Of a DNA stretch of 7,310 nucleotides, positions 1 to 6,350 are shown one piece after another. Origin of the DNA: Opitutia bacterium (GTDB taxonomy: Bacteria > Verrucomicrobiota > Verrucomicrobiia > Opitutales > UBA953); contig CANCLV010000047.1 in the NCBI GenBank assembly GCA_947378905.1, forward strand, positions 1-7,310. Reading direction: 5' to 3'. Below the pieces are notes generated by a model. The model was given only the letters and a program-made list of their open reading frames with translations, did not search any database and was not told where the DNA came from. A program made the position numbers and the translations under genes. Position 1 is the stretch's first letter, and every line of letters begins with the position of its first letter.

Positions 1-1376
1 ACTTGTCCGGTAATAGCAGCAGCTGCAACCATGAGAGGACTCATGAGCACTGTGCGTCCAGTTTGAGAACCCTGACGGCCTTTGAAGTTACGATTGGAGG
101 AGCTAGCGCAAAGTTGGTCACCGACTAATTTATCGGGATTCATCGCGAGACACATTGAGCAACCTGCACCGCGCCATTCAAAGCCAGCGTCAGTGAAGAT
201 TTTATCGAGACCTTCTTTTTGAGCCTGAATGGAAGTGAGCATCGAACCAGGAACGACAATCGCCTTCACGCTCGATTTAACTTTGTGACCTTTGAGATAT
301 TTAGCGACTTCGCGGAGGTCAGAGATTCTTCCGTTGGTGCACGAACCTAAGAATGCGACGTCAATCTTCGTACCCTTGATTGGGGTATTCGGAGTGAGCT
401 TCATGTGTTTGTAAGCATCTTCCGCGGTTAAGCGGTCAGCGGCGTTGAGTGTTTCCAACGCAGGCATTTTTTCGTCGATGAAAATGGCTTGTCCTGGAGT
501 GATACCCCAGGTGACGGTTGGGCGGATATCTTCGGCTTTATAAACCTTAATGTCGTCGTATTTACAGCCTGGATCCGAAGCGAAAGATTTCCAGCGAGCA
601 ACGGAAGCATCCCAATCAGCGGCTTTAGGGGCGAAAGGACGGCCCTTGATATATTCGAAAGTTTTGTCGTCGGGATTAACATAACCGCAACGTGCACCAC
701 CTTCGATGGACATGTTACAAACCGTCATACGTTCCTCGAGCGAGAAGTTATCAAAAGTCGAACCCGCGTATTCGTAAGCAAAACCAATACCACCGTTCAC
801 ACCGAGATCACGGATGATGTGGAGAATCACGTCTTTTGCGTAAACACCGGGTTTTAATTTTCCGTTCACTTCGATGCGACGAACTTTGAGAGGGTTGAGT
901 GCTAAAGTTTGTGTAGCGAGAACATCGCGAACTTGTGTGGTACCAATACCGAAGGCGATAGCACCGAAAGCGCCGTGTGTTGCCGTGTGTGAGTCACCAC
1001 AAGCGATGGTCGTTCCTGGCTGAGTGATACCTTGTTCAGGACCCACCATGTGAACGATACCTTGTTGACCGGTGTTAGTATCAAAAAAACGGATGCCGTA
1101 GTCTTTAGTATTTTTACGTAGAGCTTCGATCATCTCTTGCGCGATGGGATCCGAGTAAGGCTCTTTGATTTCGTTGGTCGGCACGATGTGGTCGACCGTA
1201 GCGAAAGTACGATGCGGGTATTTTACTTTTAGACCCAAGTCGCGAAGCATGCCGAATGCTTGCGGGCTGGTCACCTCGTGAATCAGGTGGGTACCGATAA
1301 AGAGTTGAGTTTGGCCGTTTGGTAGCTGCGTCACAGCGTGCGCATCCCAGACTTTTTGGAACAATGTCTTTGCCAT
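1..1376 (-). CDS. leuC: 3-isopropylmalate dehydratase large subunit, 3' end cut by window edge
   Basis: Large subunit of isopropylmalate isomerase, which with LeuD converts 2-isopropylmalate to 3-isopropylmalate in cytosolic leucine synthesis. Reading from the minus-strand ATG at 1376 gives 458 uninterrupted residues opening MAKTLFQKVWDAHAV. The family is usually about 465-470 residues, so only a short C-terminal tail is missing. Aconitase-family motifs are intact: CGDSHTATHG at residues 126-135, FLGSCTNGRISDL with Cys346, and GCSMCLAMN with Cys406 and Cys409. These three cysteines are in the positions that ligate the [4Fe-4S] cluster. No good Shine-Dalgarno site precedes the ATG (upstream bases read cactctactcaag). 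The gene is divergent from purU. leuD and leuB often follow leuC and would lie beyond the left edge, but this cannot be seen. Family identity is very secure; the distinction from homoaconitase-type homologues rests on length and overall similarity to bacterial LeuC. Confidence 0.96.
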   Translation of the reverse strand, partial: MAKTLFQKVWDAHAVTQLPNGQTQLFIGTHLIHEVTSPQAFGMLRDLGLKVKYPHRTFATVDHIVPTNEIKEPYSDPIAQEMIEALRKNTKDYGIRFFDTNTGQQGIVHMVGPEQGITQPGTTIACGDSHTATHGAFGAIAFGIGTTQVRDVLATQTLALNPLKVRRIEVNGKLKPGVYAKDVILHIIRDLGVNGGIGFAYEYAGSTFDNFSLEERMTVCNMSIEGGARCGYVNPDDKTFEYIKGRPFAPKAADWDASVARWKSFASDPGCKYDDIKVYKAEDIRPTVTWGITPGQAIFIDEKMPALETLNAADRLTAEDAYKHMKLTPNTPIKGTKIDVAFLGSCTNGRISDLREVAKYLKGHKVKSSVKAIVVPGSMLTSIQAQKEGLDKIFTDAGFEWRGAGCSMCLAMNPDKLVGDQLCASSSNRNFKGRQGSQTGRTVLMSPLMVAAAAITGQ

Positions 1377-1532
1377 CTTGAGTAGAGTGAAGGTTCAACG
1401 TAGGAACGGAGGCAAGTTGGTCAATCCCCTAGCATTCAGATTTTAGCCAAAGATTGTCCCGAATTTGCCAAAATTGGGCACTCCCCACCCCTAATACTTG
1501 ACCCTTCCGCCCCCACCCTTTCTCCTACGAGC
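1377..1532. promoter_or_regulatory. divergent leuC/purU intergenic region with paired CCAA-TTG motifs
   Basis: This gap between divergent genes must carry the start signals for both. On the minus strand TAAAAT (1440-1445) is a candidate -10 box for leuC, but the best -35 candidate, TTGGCA (1466-1471), is 20 bases away, longer than the usual 16-18. Two similar motifs lie beside it: CCAAAGATTG (1447-1456) and the near-perfect palindrome CCAAAATTGG (1468-1477), starting exactly 21 bases apart. For purU, TTGACC (1498-1503) resembles a -35 box, but the hexamer at the right distance, TCTCCT, is a poor -10. I see no coding potential here. The regulatory role is inferred from position and symmetry. 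Confidence 0.4.
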
Positions 1533-2387
1533 ATGACCAGAACGTTAACCCTCAGCTTTTCCTGTCCCGATACCACCGGTATCGTGGCCGAGGTGTCTAC
1601 GTTTATTGCTGAGCACAAAGGCTGGATCACTGAAGCGAGTCAGCACACGGAAAATGAACTTTCGCGATTCTTCATGCGTGTGGAAATCAAGGCCGATTCT
1701 TTAGACTTCCCGCCCGAAGAATTTAACGTCCGCTTCCAGCCCATCGCCCAGAAGTTTAAAATGGACGCCAAGGTCTCGGACTCAGCAAAAGCGAAACGCG
1801 TCGTCATTCTTTGCTCAAAACAAGAACATTGCTTGTATGATTTACTAGCACGCTACGTGGCTCAAGATTTCTCGTTTGTTATTCCTTGTGTGATTTCAAA
1901 TCACGAAAACCATAGAAAAATCGTGGAAGCTCACGGTTTGGCTTTTCATTATGTACCCGTAACGCCTGAAAACAAAAATGCGGCGTATCGAAAGATGGAG
2001 GAAATTTTCCGTAAAGAAAATGCGGACCTCATTGTACTCGCTCGCTACATGCAGGTGTTAGATGATTCGCTCTGTCGCTCTTTCGCTGGAAAAATTTTAA
2101 ATATTCACCACTCCTTCTTGCCTTCCTTTGCTGGTGCAAAGCCTTATCACCAGGCACACAGCAAAGGTGTTAAATTGATTGGTGCGACCTGTCATTTTGT
2201 GACTCCTGAGTTAGACGAAGGTCCTATCGTGGAGCAGGACGTTATCCGTGTAGACCACTCGGAAACACCTGAAGATATGGCACATTTAGGTAAGGATATT
2301 GAAAAAGTCGTCCTCGCCCGAGGCCTGCGTGCGGTCGTCGAAGACCGTGTTCTTATCGCAGGCACCAAGACGGTTGTTTTCCGCTAA
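1533..2387 (+). CDS. purU: formyltetrahydrofolate deformylase
   Basis: Hydrolyses 10-formyltetrahydrofolate to tetrahydrofolate and formate, balancing the one-carbon pool and supplying formate to formate-dependent purine synthesis where PurT is present. The 284 residues match the usual PurU length of about 280. An N-terminal ACT domain (about residues 4-85, with SCPDTTGIVAEVSTFIAEH and QHTENELSRFFMRVE) is followed by a formyltransferase-type catalytic domain (about 88-284). The catalytic triad of the formyltransferase fold is present: Asn190 and His192 in LNIHHSFLPSF, and Asp228 in LDEGPIVEQD. The ACT domain plus the AKPYHQAHSKGVK segment separate it from PurN and Fmt. In E. coli the enzyme is controlled by methionine and glycine through its ACT region; the same is only inferred here. 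The ATG at 1533 places the ACT domain at the expected distance, and no Shine-Dalgarno site is visible. It appears to be transcribed alone, with a likely terminator just downstream. Confidence 0.96.
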   Translation: MTRTLTLSFSCPDTTGIVAEVSTFIAEHKGWITEASQHTENELSRFFMRVEIKADSLDFPPEEFNVRFQPIAQKFKMDAKVSDSAKAKRVVILCSKQEHCLYDLLARYVAQDFSFVIPCVISNHENHRKIVEAHGLAFHYVPVTPENKNAAYRKMEEIFRKENADLIVLARYMQVLDDSLCRSFAGKILNIHHSFLPSFAGAKPYHQAHSKGVKLIGATCHFVTPELDEGPIVEQDVIRVDHSETPEDMAHLGKDIEKVVLARGLRAVVEDRVLIAGTKTVVFR

Positions 2388-2405
2388 AACTGGTCTGTTG
2401 AACCC

Positions 2406-2458
2406 AAAAGTTAAAGGACAGGAGATTATCCCTTCTGCCTCGCACTTTTGTCTTTTTT
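2406..2458 (+). terminator. probable Rho-independent terminator after purU
   Basis: An imperfect hairpin starts 18 bases after the purU stop. AAAAGT (2406-2411) pairs with ACTTTT (2444-2449). After a symmetrical 3x3 internal loop, AGG-a-CAG (2415-2421) pairs with CTGCCT (2435-2440) with one bulged A and a 13-base loop. A U-rich tract, TCTTTTTT (2451-2458), follows. The stem is long but interrupted, so efficiency is uncertain. The T-tract runs directly into the pta -10 box. Confidence 0.45.
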
Positions 2459-2460
2459 AG

Positions 2461-2466
2461 TATAAT
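2461..2466 (+). promoter_or_regulatory. consensus -10 box for pta
   Basis: A perfect TATAAT lies 16 bases before the pta ATG. No recognisable TTGACA-like -35 sits 16-18 bases upstream (the hexamer at 17 is cctcgc), so activation by a regulator or a non-standard -35 is possible. A start about 7 bases after the box would leave a leader of only about 10 bases. Confidence 0.45.
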
Positions 2467-2482
2467 TCAAAGTCACGTCACT

Positions 2483-3526
2483 ATGTCACTCATTTCAAAA
2501 CTTTCTGCTCGTTTACAAAATCACCCCAAGCGCGTTGTATTCGCCGAAGGTGAAGACCCACGCATCATTCAAGCGGCCCGCCAATTCGCCACCAAAAAAC
2601 TTGGCGTACCTATTTTACTTGGAGATCGTCAGCGAATTAAAATAGCAGCCGCACGTCTCAATATAAATTTAGACGGTATTCGTATCATCGAACCAGAACG
2701 TAGCGATGAATTAAAAAGTTTTGCTGAAAAACTCGCCTCCATCCAAAAGTACGGAAATACGCAACTTCAAGGAAACCCCGAAGAATTAGCGAAATTACGT
2801 AATTATTTTGCCTGCTTGATGGTGGCAACTGCTGGTGCGGACGCTTTGATTTCTGGCGCAACACAGCACGCCTCATCAGGCTTAAGAACGATTTTACAAG
2901 TCATGCCACGTCAGCAAGGCGTGGAGACAGTTTCATCCATGCTAATTCTTGAATCGGAAGAAGCGCGCTTTGGATGCGAAGGTGTTTTATTCTTAGCGGA
3001 TTGCGGAGTTATTCCCGAACCCACTGCAGAACAGATGGCTGATATCGCCGTGACGACAGCTGGATTAGCAGGTCATCTTACTAATACTTTACCCAAAGTT
3101 GCCCTACTCGCCTATTCGACTCACTCAGAGAATGCTCGTTTAGCCTCCGTACAAAAAGTTCAGTCGGCTACTAAATTGGCAAAGATTCGCGCGAAAGATT
3201 TAGGAATCACAGCTGATATCGACGGTGAACTCCAAGCAGATGCAGCAATTAATCCTTTTGCCGCACAGTCTAAAGGCGTCACCGGTAGCGTTGCAGGCAA
3301 AGCCAGTGTATTGGTATTCCCTGATTTAAACTCGGGCAATATTGCTTCCAAGATGGCTCAGTTTATCGCGGACATTCCTGCCTACGGTCAGATTTTAACA
3401 GGGTTAGATCGTCCAGCCGCAGAAATCTCTCGTGGTGCTAGTGCGCATGATATTTTTGGTACCGCTGTTATTGTGGCAGCACAAGCGGTCGATAAATCGT
3501 TCCTGTATCCGAAGCTAAAAGACTAA
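2483..3526 (+). CDS. pta: phosphate acetyltransferase, short catalytic-domain form
   Basis: Interconverts acetyl-CoA plus phosphate with acetyl phosphate plus CoA in the cytosol; with acetate kinase it makes or consumes acetate. The 347 residues form one PTA_PTB domain, close to the short single-domain enzymes of Bacillus and Methanosarcina (about 320-335) and half of the roughly 714-residue E. coli enzyme. Visible motifs are FAEGEDPRI (20-28), SGATQHASSG (124-133), DGELQADAA (247-255), FPDLNSGNI (279-287) and EISRGASAHDI (314-324). Ser316, Arg317 and Asp323 fall where the Methanosarcina catalytic Ser309, Arg310 and Asp316 lie. Phosphate butyryltransferase is related, but the DGELQ, PDLNSGN and SRGAS motifs favour Pta. 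The start ATG has no Shine-Dalgarno site and reads cgtcactATG. The next gene begins 11 bases after the stop and encodes the accessory half of long Pta, so the two are probably co-transcribed. No acetate kinase is in the window. Confidence 0.93.
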   Translation: MSLISKLSARLQNHPKRVVFAEGEDPRIIQAARQFATKKLGVPILLGDRQRIKIAAARLNINLDGIRIIEPERSDELKSFAEKLASIQKYGNTQLQGNPEELAKLRNYFACLMVATAGADALISGATQHASSGLRTILQVMPRQQGVETVSSMLILESEEARFGCEGVLFLADCGVIPEPTAEQMADIAVTTAGLAGHLTNTLPKVALLAYSTHSENARLASVQKVQSATKLAKIRAKDLGITADIDGELQADAAINPFAAQSKGVTGSVAGKASVLVFPDLNSGNIASKMAQFIADIPAYGQILTGLDRPAAEISRGASAHDIFGTAVIVAAQAVDKSFLYPKLKD

Positions 3527-3537
3527 TCAGTCTCACT

Positions 3538-4689
3538 ATGGCTTCACGCAAACGTTTCGCTGATAATATTCCGGGCTTACTAACCAGCCCGATGAACAAA
3601 GATACCAGTCGTATCTTTGTGGCAGCGACGCGAATGAATGACGGAAAGACCACGACCTGTTTAGGTTTAACGGCGGCATTACAAACCATGGGCTTGAATG
3701 TTGGTTACATCAAACCAATCGCTCAACGCATTGTGCAATCGGGTGAAGACCAAGTGGATGAAGACACTTTACTCATCGATGGATTATTTTCTTTAGACAT
3801 TCCTATTGCTGCGATGTCACCAGTGGCGATTGGGCCTGAGTTCACCAAAAACTATTTAGAAAATCCGAACGAGATTGGACCACAGTTAAAAGACCGAATC
3901 TGTCGGGCATTCGACCGTGCGGCCTACGGCAAAGATATTATAGTCGTCGAAGGTTCCGGACACGCAGGAGTCGGTTCAGTGTTCGGGGCATCAAATGCCG
4001 ATAATGCTAAGGTTTTAGGGTCTAAAGCGCTGATTGTAGCTGCCGGTGGGATTGGTAAACCGATTGATGAAATCGCCCTTAATAAAGCTCTTTTCGACCA
4101 ATCAGGAGTCGAAGTCGTCGGCGTCATTTTAAACAAAGTATTACCTGATAAAATTGATTTCATTCGTGACTTCGCCAGCCGTGGATTGAAAAAATTAGGC
4201 GTGCCTTTAATTGGAGTCGTACCTCTCCAAGAGACCTTGGTTTATCCGAATCTTGATCAAGTAGCCGAAGAAACCAAAGCACGATGGATTCACCAGCCCG
4301 CCGGATTGCGTCGAGTACGTCGGGTGGTCATTGGAGCGATGTCGGCTCGCCGCGCCGCTGAATATTTCCGGGTCAATGGTACGCTCGTCATCGTGCCCGG
4401 AGACCGTGAAGACCTATTAGAAGCTTTCATTGAAGGTGGTGGTGCCAAATCTTTAGCGGGAATTATTTTGTCGAATGGCTTACTGCCGAATGATGCCCTC
4501 ATGAAAAAGTTAACTGATGCGGGCATTCCTGTGGCGGCTGTAGAAGCAGAGTCGTTCGCAGTCACAGCACGTATTAATAATATGACCGTGAAGACGATGA
4601 AGCAGGACTCGGATAAAATTCCTATTATCGAAAAGATGATTCGAGAATCGGTGGACATCCCTGCCCTGCTTAAAGCGATTAAGAAGTAG
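3538..4689 (+). CDS. stand-alone BioD-like P-loop/DRTGG protein (COG0857 type), Pta accessory half
   Basis: This 383-residue soluble protein matches in domain order the N-terminal half of long (E. coli-type) phosphotransacetylase. A dethiobiotin-synthetase-like P-loop domain (about 24-230) is followed by a DRTGG-type domain (about 235-345) and a short helical tail. The P-loop reads AATRMNDGKTTT (29-40) with Lys37 present. GYIKPIAQR (56-64) and VVEGSGHAGVGSVFG (136-150) are typical of the BioD/Pta-N family. The DRTGG core appears in modified form as LVIVPGDREDLLEAF (283-297). In enterobacterial Pta this region stabilises the hexamer and mediates control by metabolites such as NADH and pyruvate. 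Here it probably binds the Pta encoded 11 bases upstream, which is inference from context. It lacks any PTA_PTB domain, and it is too long and has the wrong second domain for a true BioD. ATG 3538 (context tctcactATG) is the likeliest start; Met19 (3592) is an alternative just before the domain. Confidence 0.85.
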   Translation: MASRKRFADNIPGLLTSPMNKDTSRIFVAATRMNDGKTTTCLGLTAALQTMGLNVGYIKPIAQRIVQSGEDQVDEDTLLIDGLFSLDIPIAAMSPVAIGPEFTKNYLENPNEIGPQLKDRICRAFDRAAYGKDIIVVEGSGHAGVGSVFGASNADNAKVLGSKALIVAAGGIGKPIDEIALNKALFDQSGVEVVGVILNKVLPDKIDFIRDFASRGLKKLGVPLIGVVPLQETLVYPNLDQVAEETKARWIHQPAGLRRVRRVVIGAMSARRAAEYFRVNGTLVIVPGDREDLLEAFIEGGGAKSLAGIILSNGLLPNDALMKKLTDAGIPVAAVEAESFAVTARINNMTVKTMKQDSDKIPIIEKMIRESVDIPALLKAIKK

Positions 4690-4704
4690 GCATCAATTAG
4701 GGGG

Positions 4705-4733
4705 TTTTACTCAATAAATAGCCTAGTTATCCT
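4705..4733 (+). promoter_or_regulatory. weak candidate promoter for comM
   Basis: TTTTAC (4705-4710) and TATCCT (4728-4733) are spaced 17 bases apart in the 81-base gap before comM. Each matches four of six consensus positions. The gap is otherwise unexplained. Read-through from the pta unit is equally possible, because I find no clear terminator after the BioD-like gene. Confidence 0.25.
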
Positions 4734-4770
4734 TACTTGTGGGTACTTACATGTTTCTGTTTGTGAGGGT

Positions 4771-6297
4771 ATGTTTGCCTCACTCCATTCGGCCGCACTG
4801 GTCGGCGTCGAAGCCGTGCCTGTTGAGGTGGAGGTGAATACAGGTGAGGTCGGTGACTTGAGATTAGAAATCGTGGGATTGCCTGACAAGGGCGTGAAGG
4901 AATCCGAGGATCGCGTTCTTTCGGCGTTACAAAATACGGGTCTTCGCGGGTATGAAACTAAGACCACGATTAATTTAGCGCCGGGTGATTTACGTAAAGA
5001 AGGTTCGATGTATGATTTACCGATTGCGATTGGGATGGCGGCGGCGACTGGGCAGATTAACAAAAATAAATTGTCTGACTATTTAATTGCTGGAGAATTA
5101 GGGCTCAGTGGTGGAACACGAGCAGTCAAAGGCGGAGTAGCCATTGCCCTTCTCGCAAAGAAATTGAAACTTAAAGGTGTCATTTTACCCAGAGCTTCAG
5201 CCGAAGAAGCGGCGTTGGTAAAAGAAATTGAAGCGGTCGCGGTGGATTCGCTCGATGGTGCATTACGATTTTTATCGAACGATTCCAAGTTTCAGCCACT
5301 CGCTCCAAGAGATGAAAACTTAATGTTAGATGCTGACGATGGAGAGCCCGATTTTTCGGAGGTGAAGGGTCAAATTAAAGTTCGGCGAGCGGTCGAAGTA
5401 GCGGCGGCGGGCGGGCATAATATCATCATTTTAGGGCCACCAGGCTCAGGAAAGTCACTCATCGCTAAACGCCTCCCCTCCATTTTACCCACGCCTAATG
5501 CCGACGAGTATATCCAAATTTTATCCGTACATTCAGCAGCGGGCTTGGCCTTTCAGGATAAGAACAAGAAATGGCGGCGACCCTTTCGATCTCCTCATCA
5601 TACGATCAGTGACATTGGGTTAATCGGTGGTGGTAGCATTCCTGGTCCCGGGGAAGTCTCACTCGCACATTTGGGCGTACTTTTTCTCGATGAGTTACCA
5701 GAGTTTCGTCGAGCCGCACTGGAAGTACTACGTCAGCCCCTTGAAGACGGGTGTGTTACCGTTTCGCGAGCAGCTGCAAAAGTTACTTTGCCTGCTCGGT
5801 TTATGTTGGTCGCGGCGATGAATCCCTGTCCCTGTGGTCACTTGGGAGATCGACAGAAGGAGTGTCGATGTTCTCAAGTTCATATTCAACGTTATCGTGC
5901 AAAAATTTCTGGGCCGCTCTTGGATCGGATTGATATACAAATTGAAGCACCGGCGCTTTCGATTGAAGAACTGAGAAATACACAACCCGGTGAAGCTTCG
6001 AAAGAAATTCGTCAAAGGATTGAAGCAGCGAGAGAAATTCAGAGAAAAAGATTTCTAGATCAGCCGTATGCCTGCAATGCGTTGTTGTCGGGCAAAGCCT
6101 TGCGAGAAAACTGTGCTTTAGACCGTGCCCAAGGGGATTTATTGCAACAAGCGATGGAGAAGTTGTCGCTGTCGGCACGAGCTTATGACCGTATTTTAAG
6201 GGTGTCGCGGACGATTGCGGATTTAGCTAATATGGAGCAAATTTCTACCGCGCATTTACTCGAGGCGATTCACTATCGCTCGCTCGATCGGCGGTAA
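4771..6297 (+). CDS. comM: ComM/YifB family Mg-chelatase-like AAA+ ATPase
   Basis: A 508-residue protein of full family length. ComM is a hexameric helicase that promotes branch migration when incoming single-stranded DNA is integrated during natural transformation; many non-transformable bacteria also keep it. Domains are an N-terminal ChlI/Lon-protease-like domain (about 1-165, opening MFASLHSAALVGVEAVPV and including GLPDKGVKES), an AAA+ core (about 195-395) and a C-terminal Mg-chelatase helical domain (about 410-505). Walker A is GPPGSGKS (222-229) and Walker B is VLFLDE (303-308). AAMNPCPCGHLGD is followed by ECRCS, giving the family's Cys353, Cys355, Cys365 and Cys367 cluster, probably metal-binding. 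SARAYDRILRVSRTIADL (468-485) carries the sensor-2 type arginine. No in-frame start exists just upstream, and GAGGG lies only one base from the ATG, too close for a normal ribosome site. The start is 81 bases after the previous gene. It is distinguished from true magnesium chelatase by its N-terminal domain. Confidence 0.95.
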   Translation: MFASLHSAALVGVEAVPVEVEVNTGEVGDLRLEIVGLPDKGVKESEDRVLSALQNTGLRGYETKTTINLAPGDLRKEGSMYDLPIAIGMAAATGQINKNKLSDYLIAGELGLSGGTRAVKGGVAIALLAKKLKLKGVILPRASAEEAALVKEIEAVAVDSLDGALRFLSNDSKFQPLAPRDENLMLDADDGEPDFSEVKGQIKVRRAVEVAAAGGHNIIILGPPGSGKSLIAKRLPSILPTPNADEYIQILSVHSAAGLAFQDKNKKWRRPFRSPHHTISDIGLIGGGSIPGPGEVSLAHLGVLFLDELPEFRRAALEVLRQPLEDGCVTVSRAAAKVTLPARFMLVAAMNPCPCGHLGDRQKECRCSQVHIQRYRAKISGPLLDRIDIQIEAPALSIEELRNTQPGEASKEIRQRIEAAREIQRKRFLDQPYACNALLSGKALRENCALDRAQGDLLQQAMEKLSLSARAYDRILRVSRTIADLANMEQISTAHLLEAIHYRSLDRR

Positions 6298-6350
6298 TTT
6301 AGACATGCGTGGGCTTGCTTTTCTCTACAAAAAAGAGCCATTATACCTTT

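Noticed and set aside
489..857. 122-codon plus-strand open frame opposite leuC
   Set aside because: It lies antisense to a well-conserved part of leuC, has no family resemblance, and is explained as a shadow frame.
1114..1398. 94-codon minus-strand frame overlapping the leuC start
   Set aside because: It is out of frame with leuC, whose N-terminus from 1376 matches the family; the alternative translation is low-complexity and unlike any protein I recognise.
1498..1526. TTGACC with TCTCCT 17 bases later as a purU promoter
   Set aside because: The -10 matches only three of six bases, and the implied start would coincide with the ATG; too weak to call alone.
4290..4658. 122-codon minus-strand frame opposite the BioD-like gene
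   Set aside because: It is a shadow of the DRTGG-coding region; its Ser/Ala/Thr-rich composition fits antisense translation.
5801..6178. 125-codon minus-strand frame opposite comM
   Set aside because: It is fully inside the conserved AAA+ and C-terminal coding region of comM, with no independent start signal.
6315..6347. TTGCTT and TATACC as a dapF promoter
   Set aside because: The spacing is 21 bases and the predicted transcript would start inside the coding sequence.
6309..6350. GTG-initiated 14-residue N-terminal extension of the dapF-like gene
   Set aside because: The family begins at the MRFAKYHALGND segment, so ATG 6351 is the better start and the extension shows no conserved residues.
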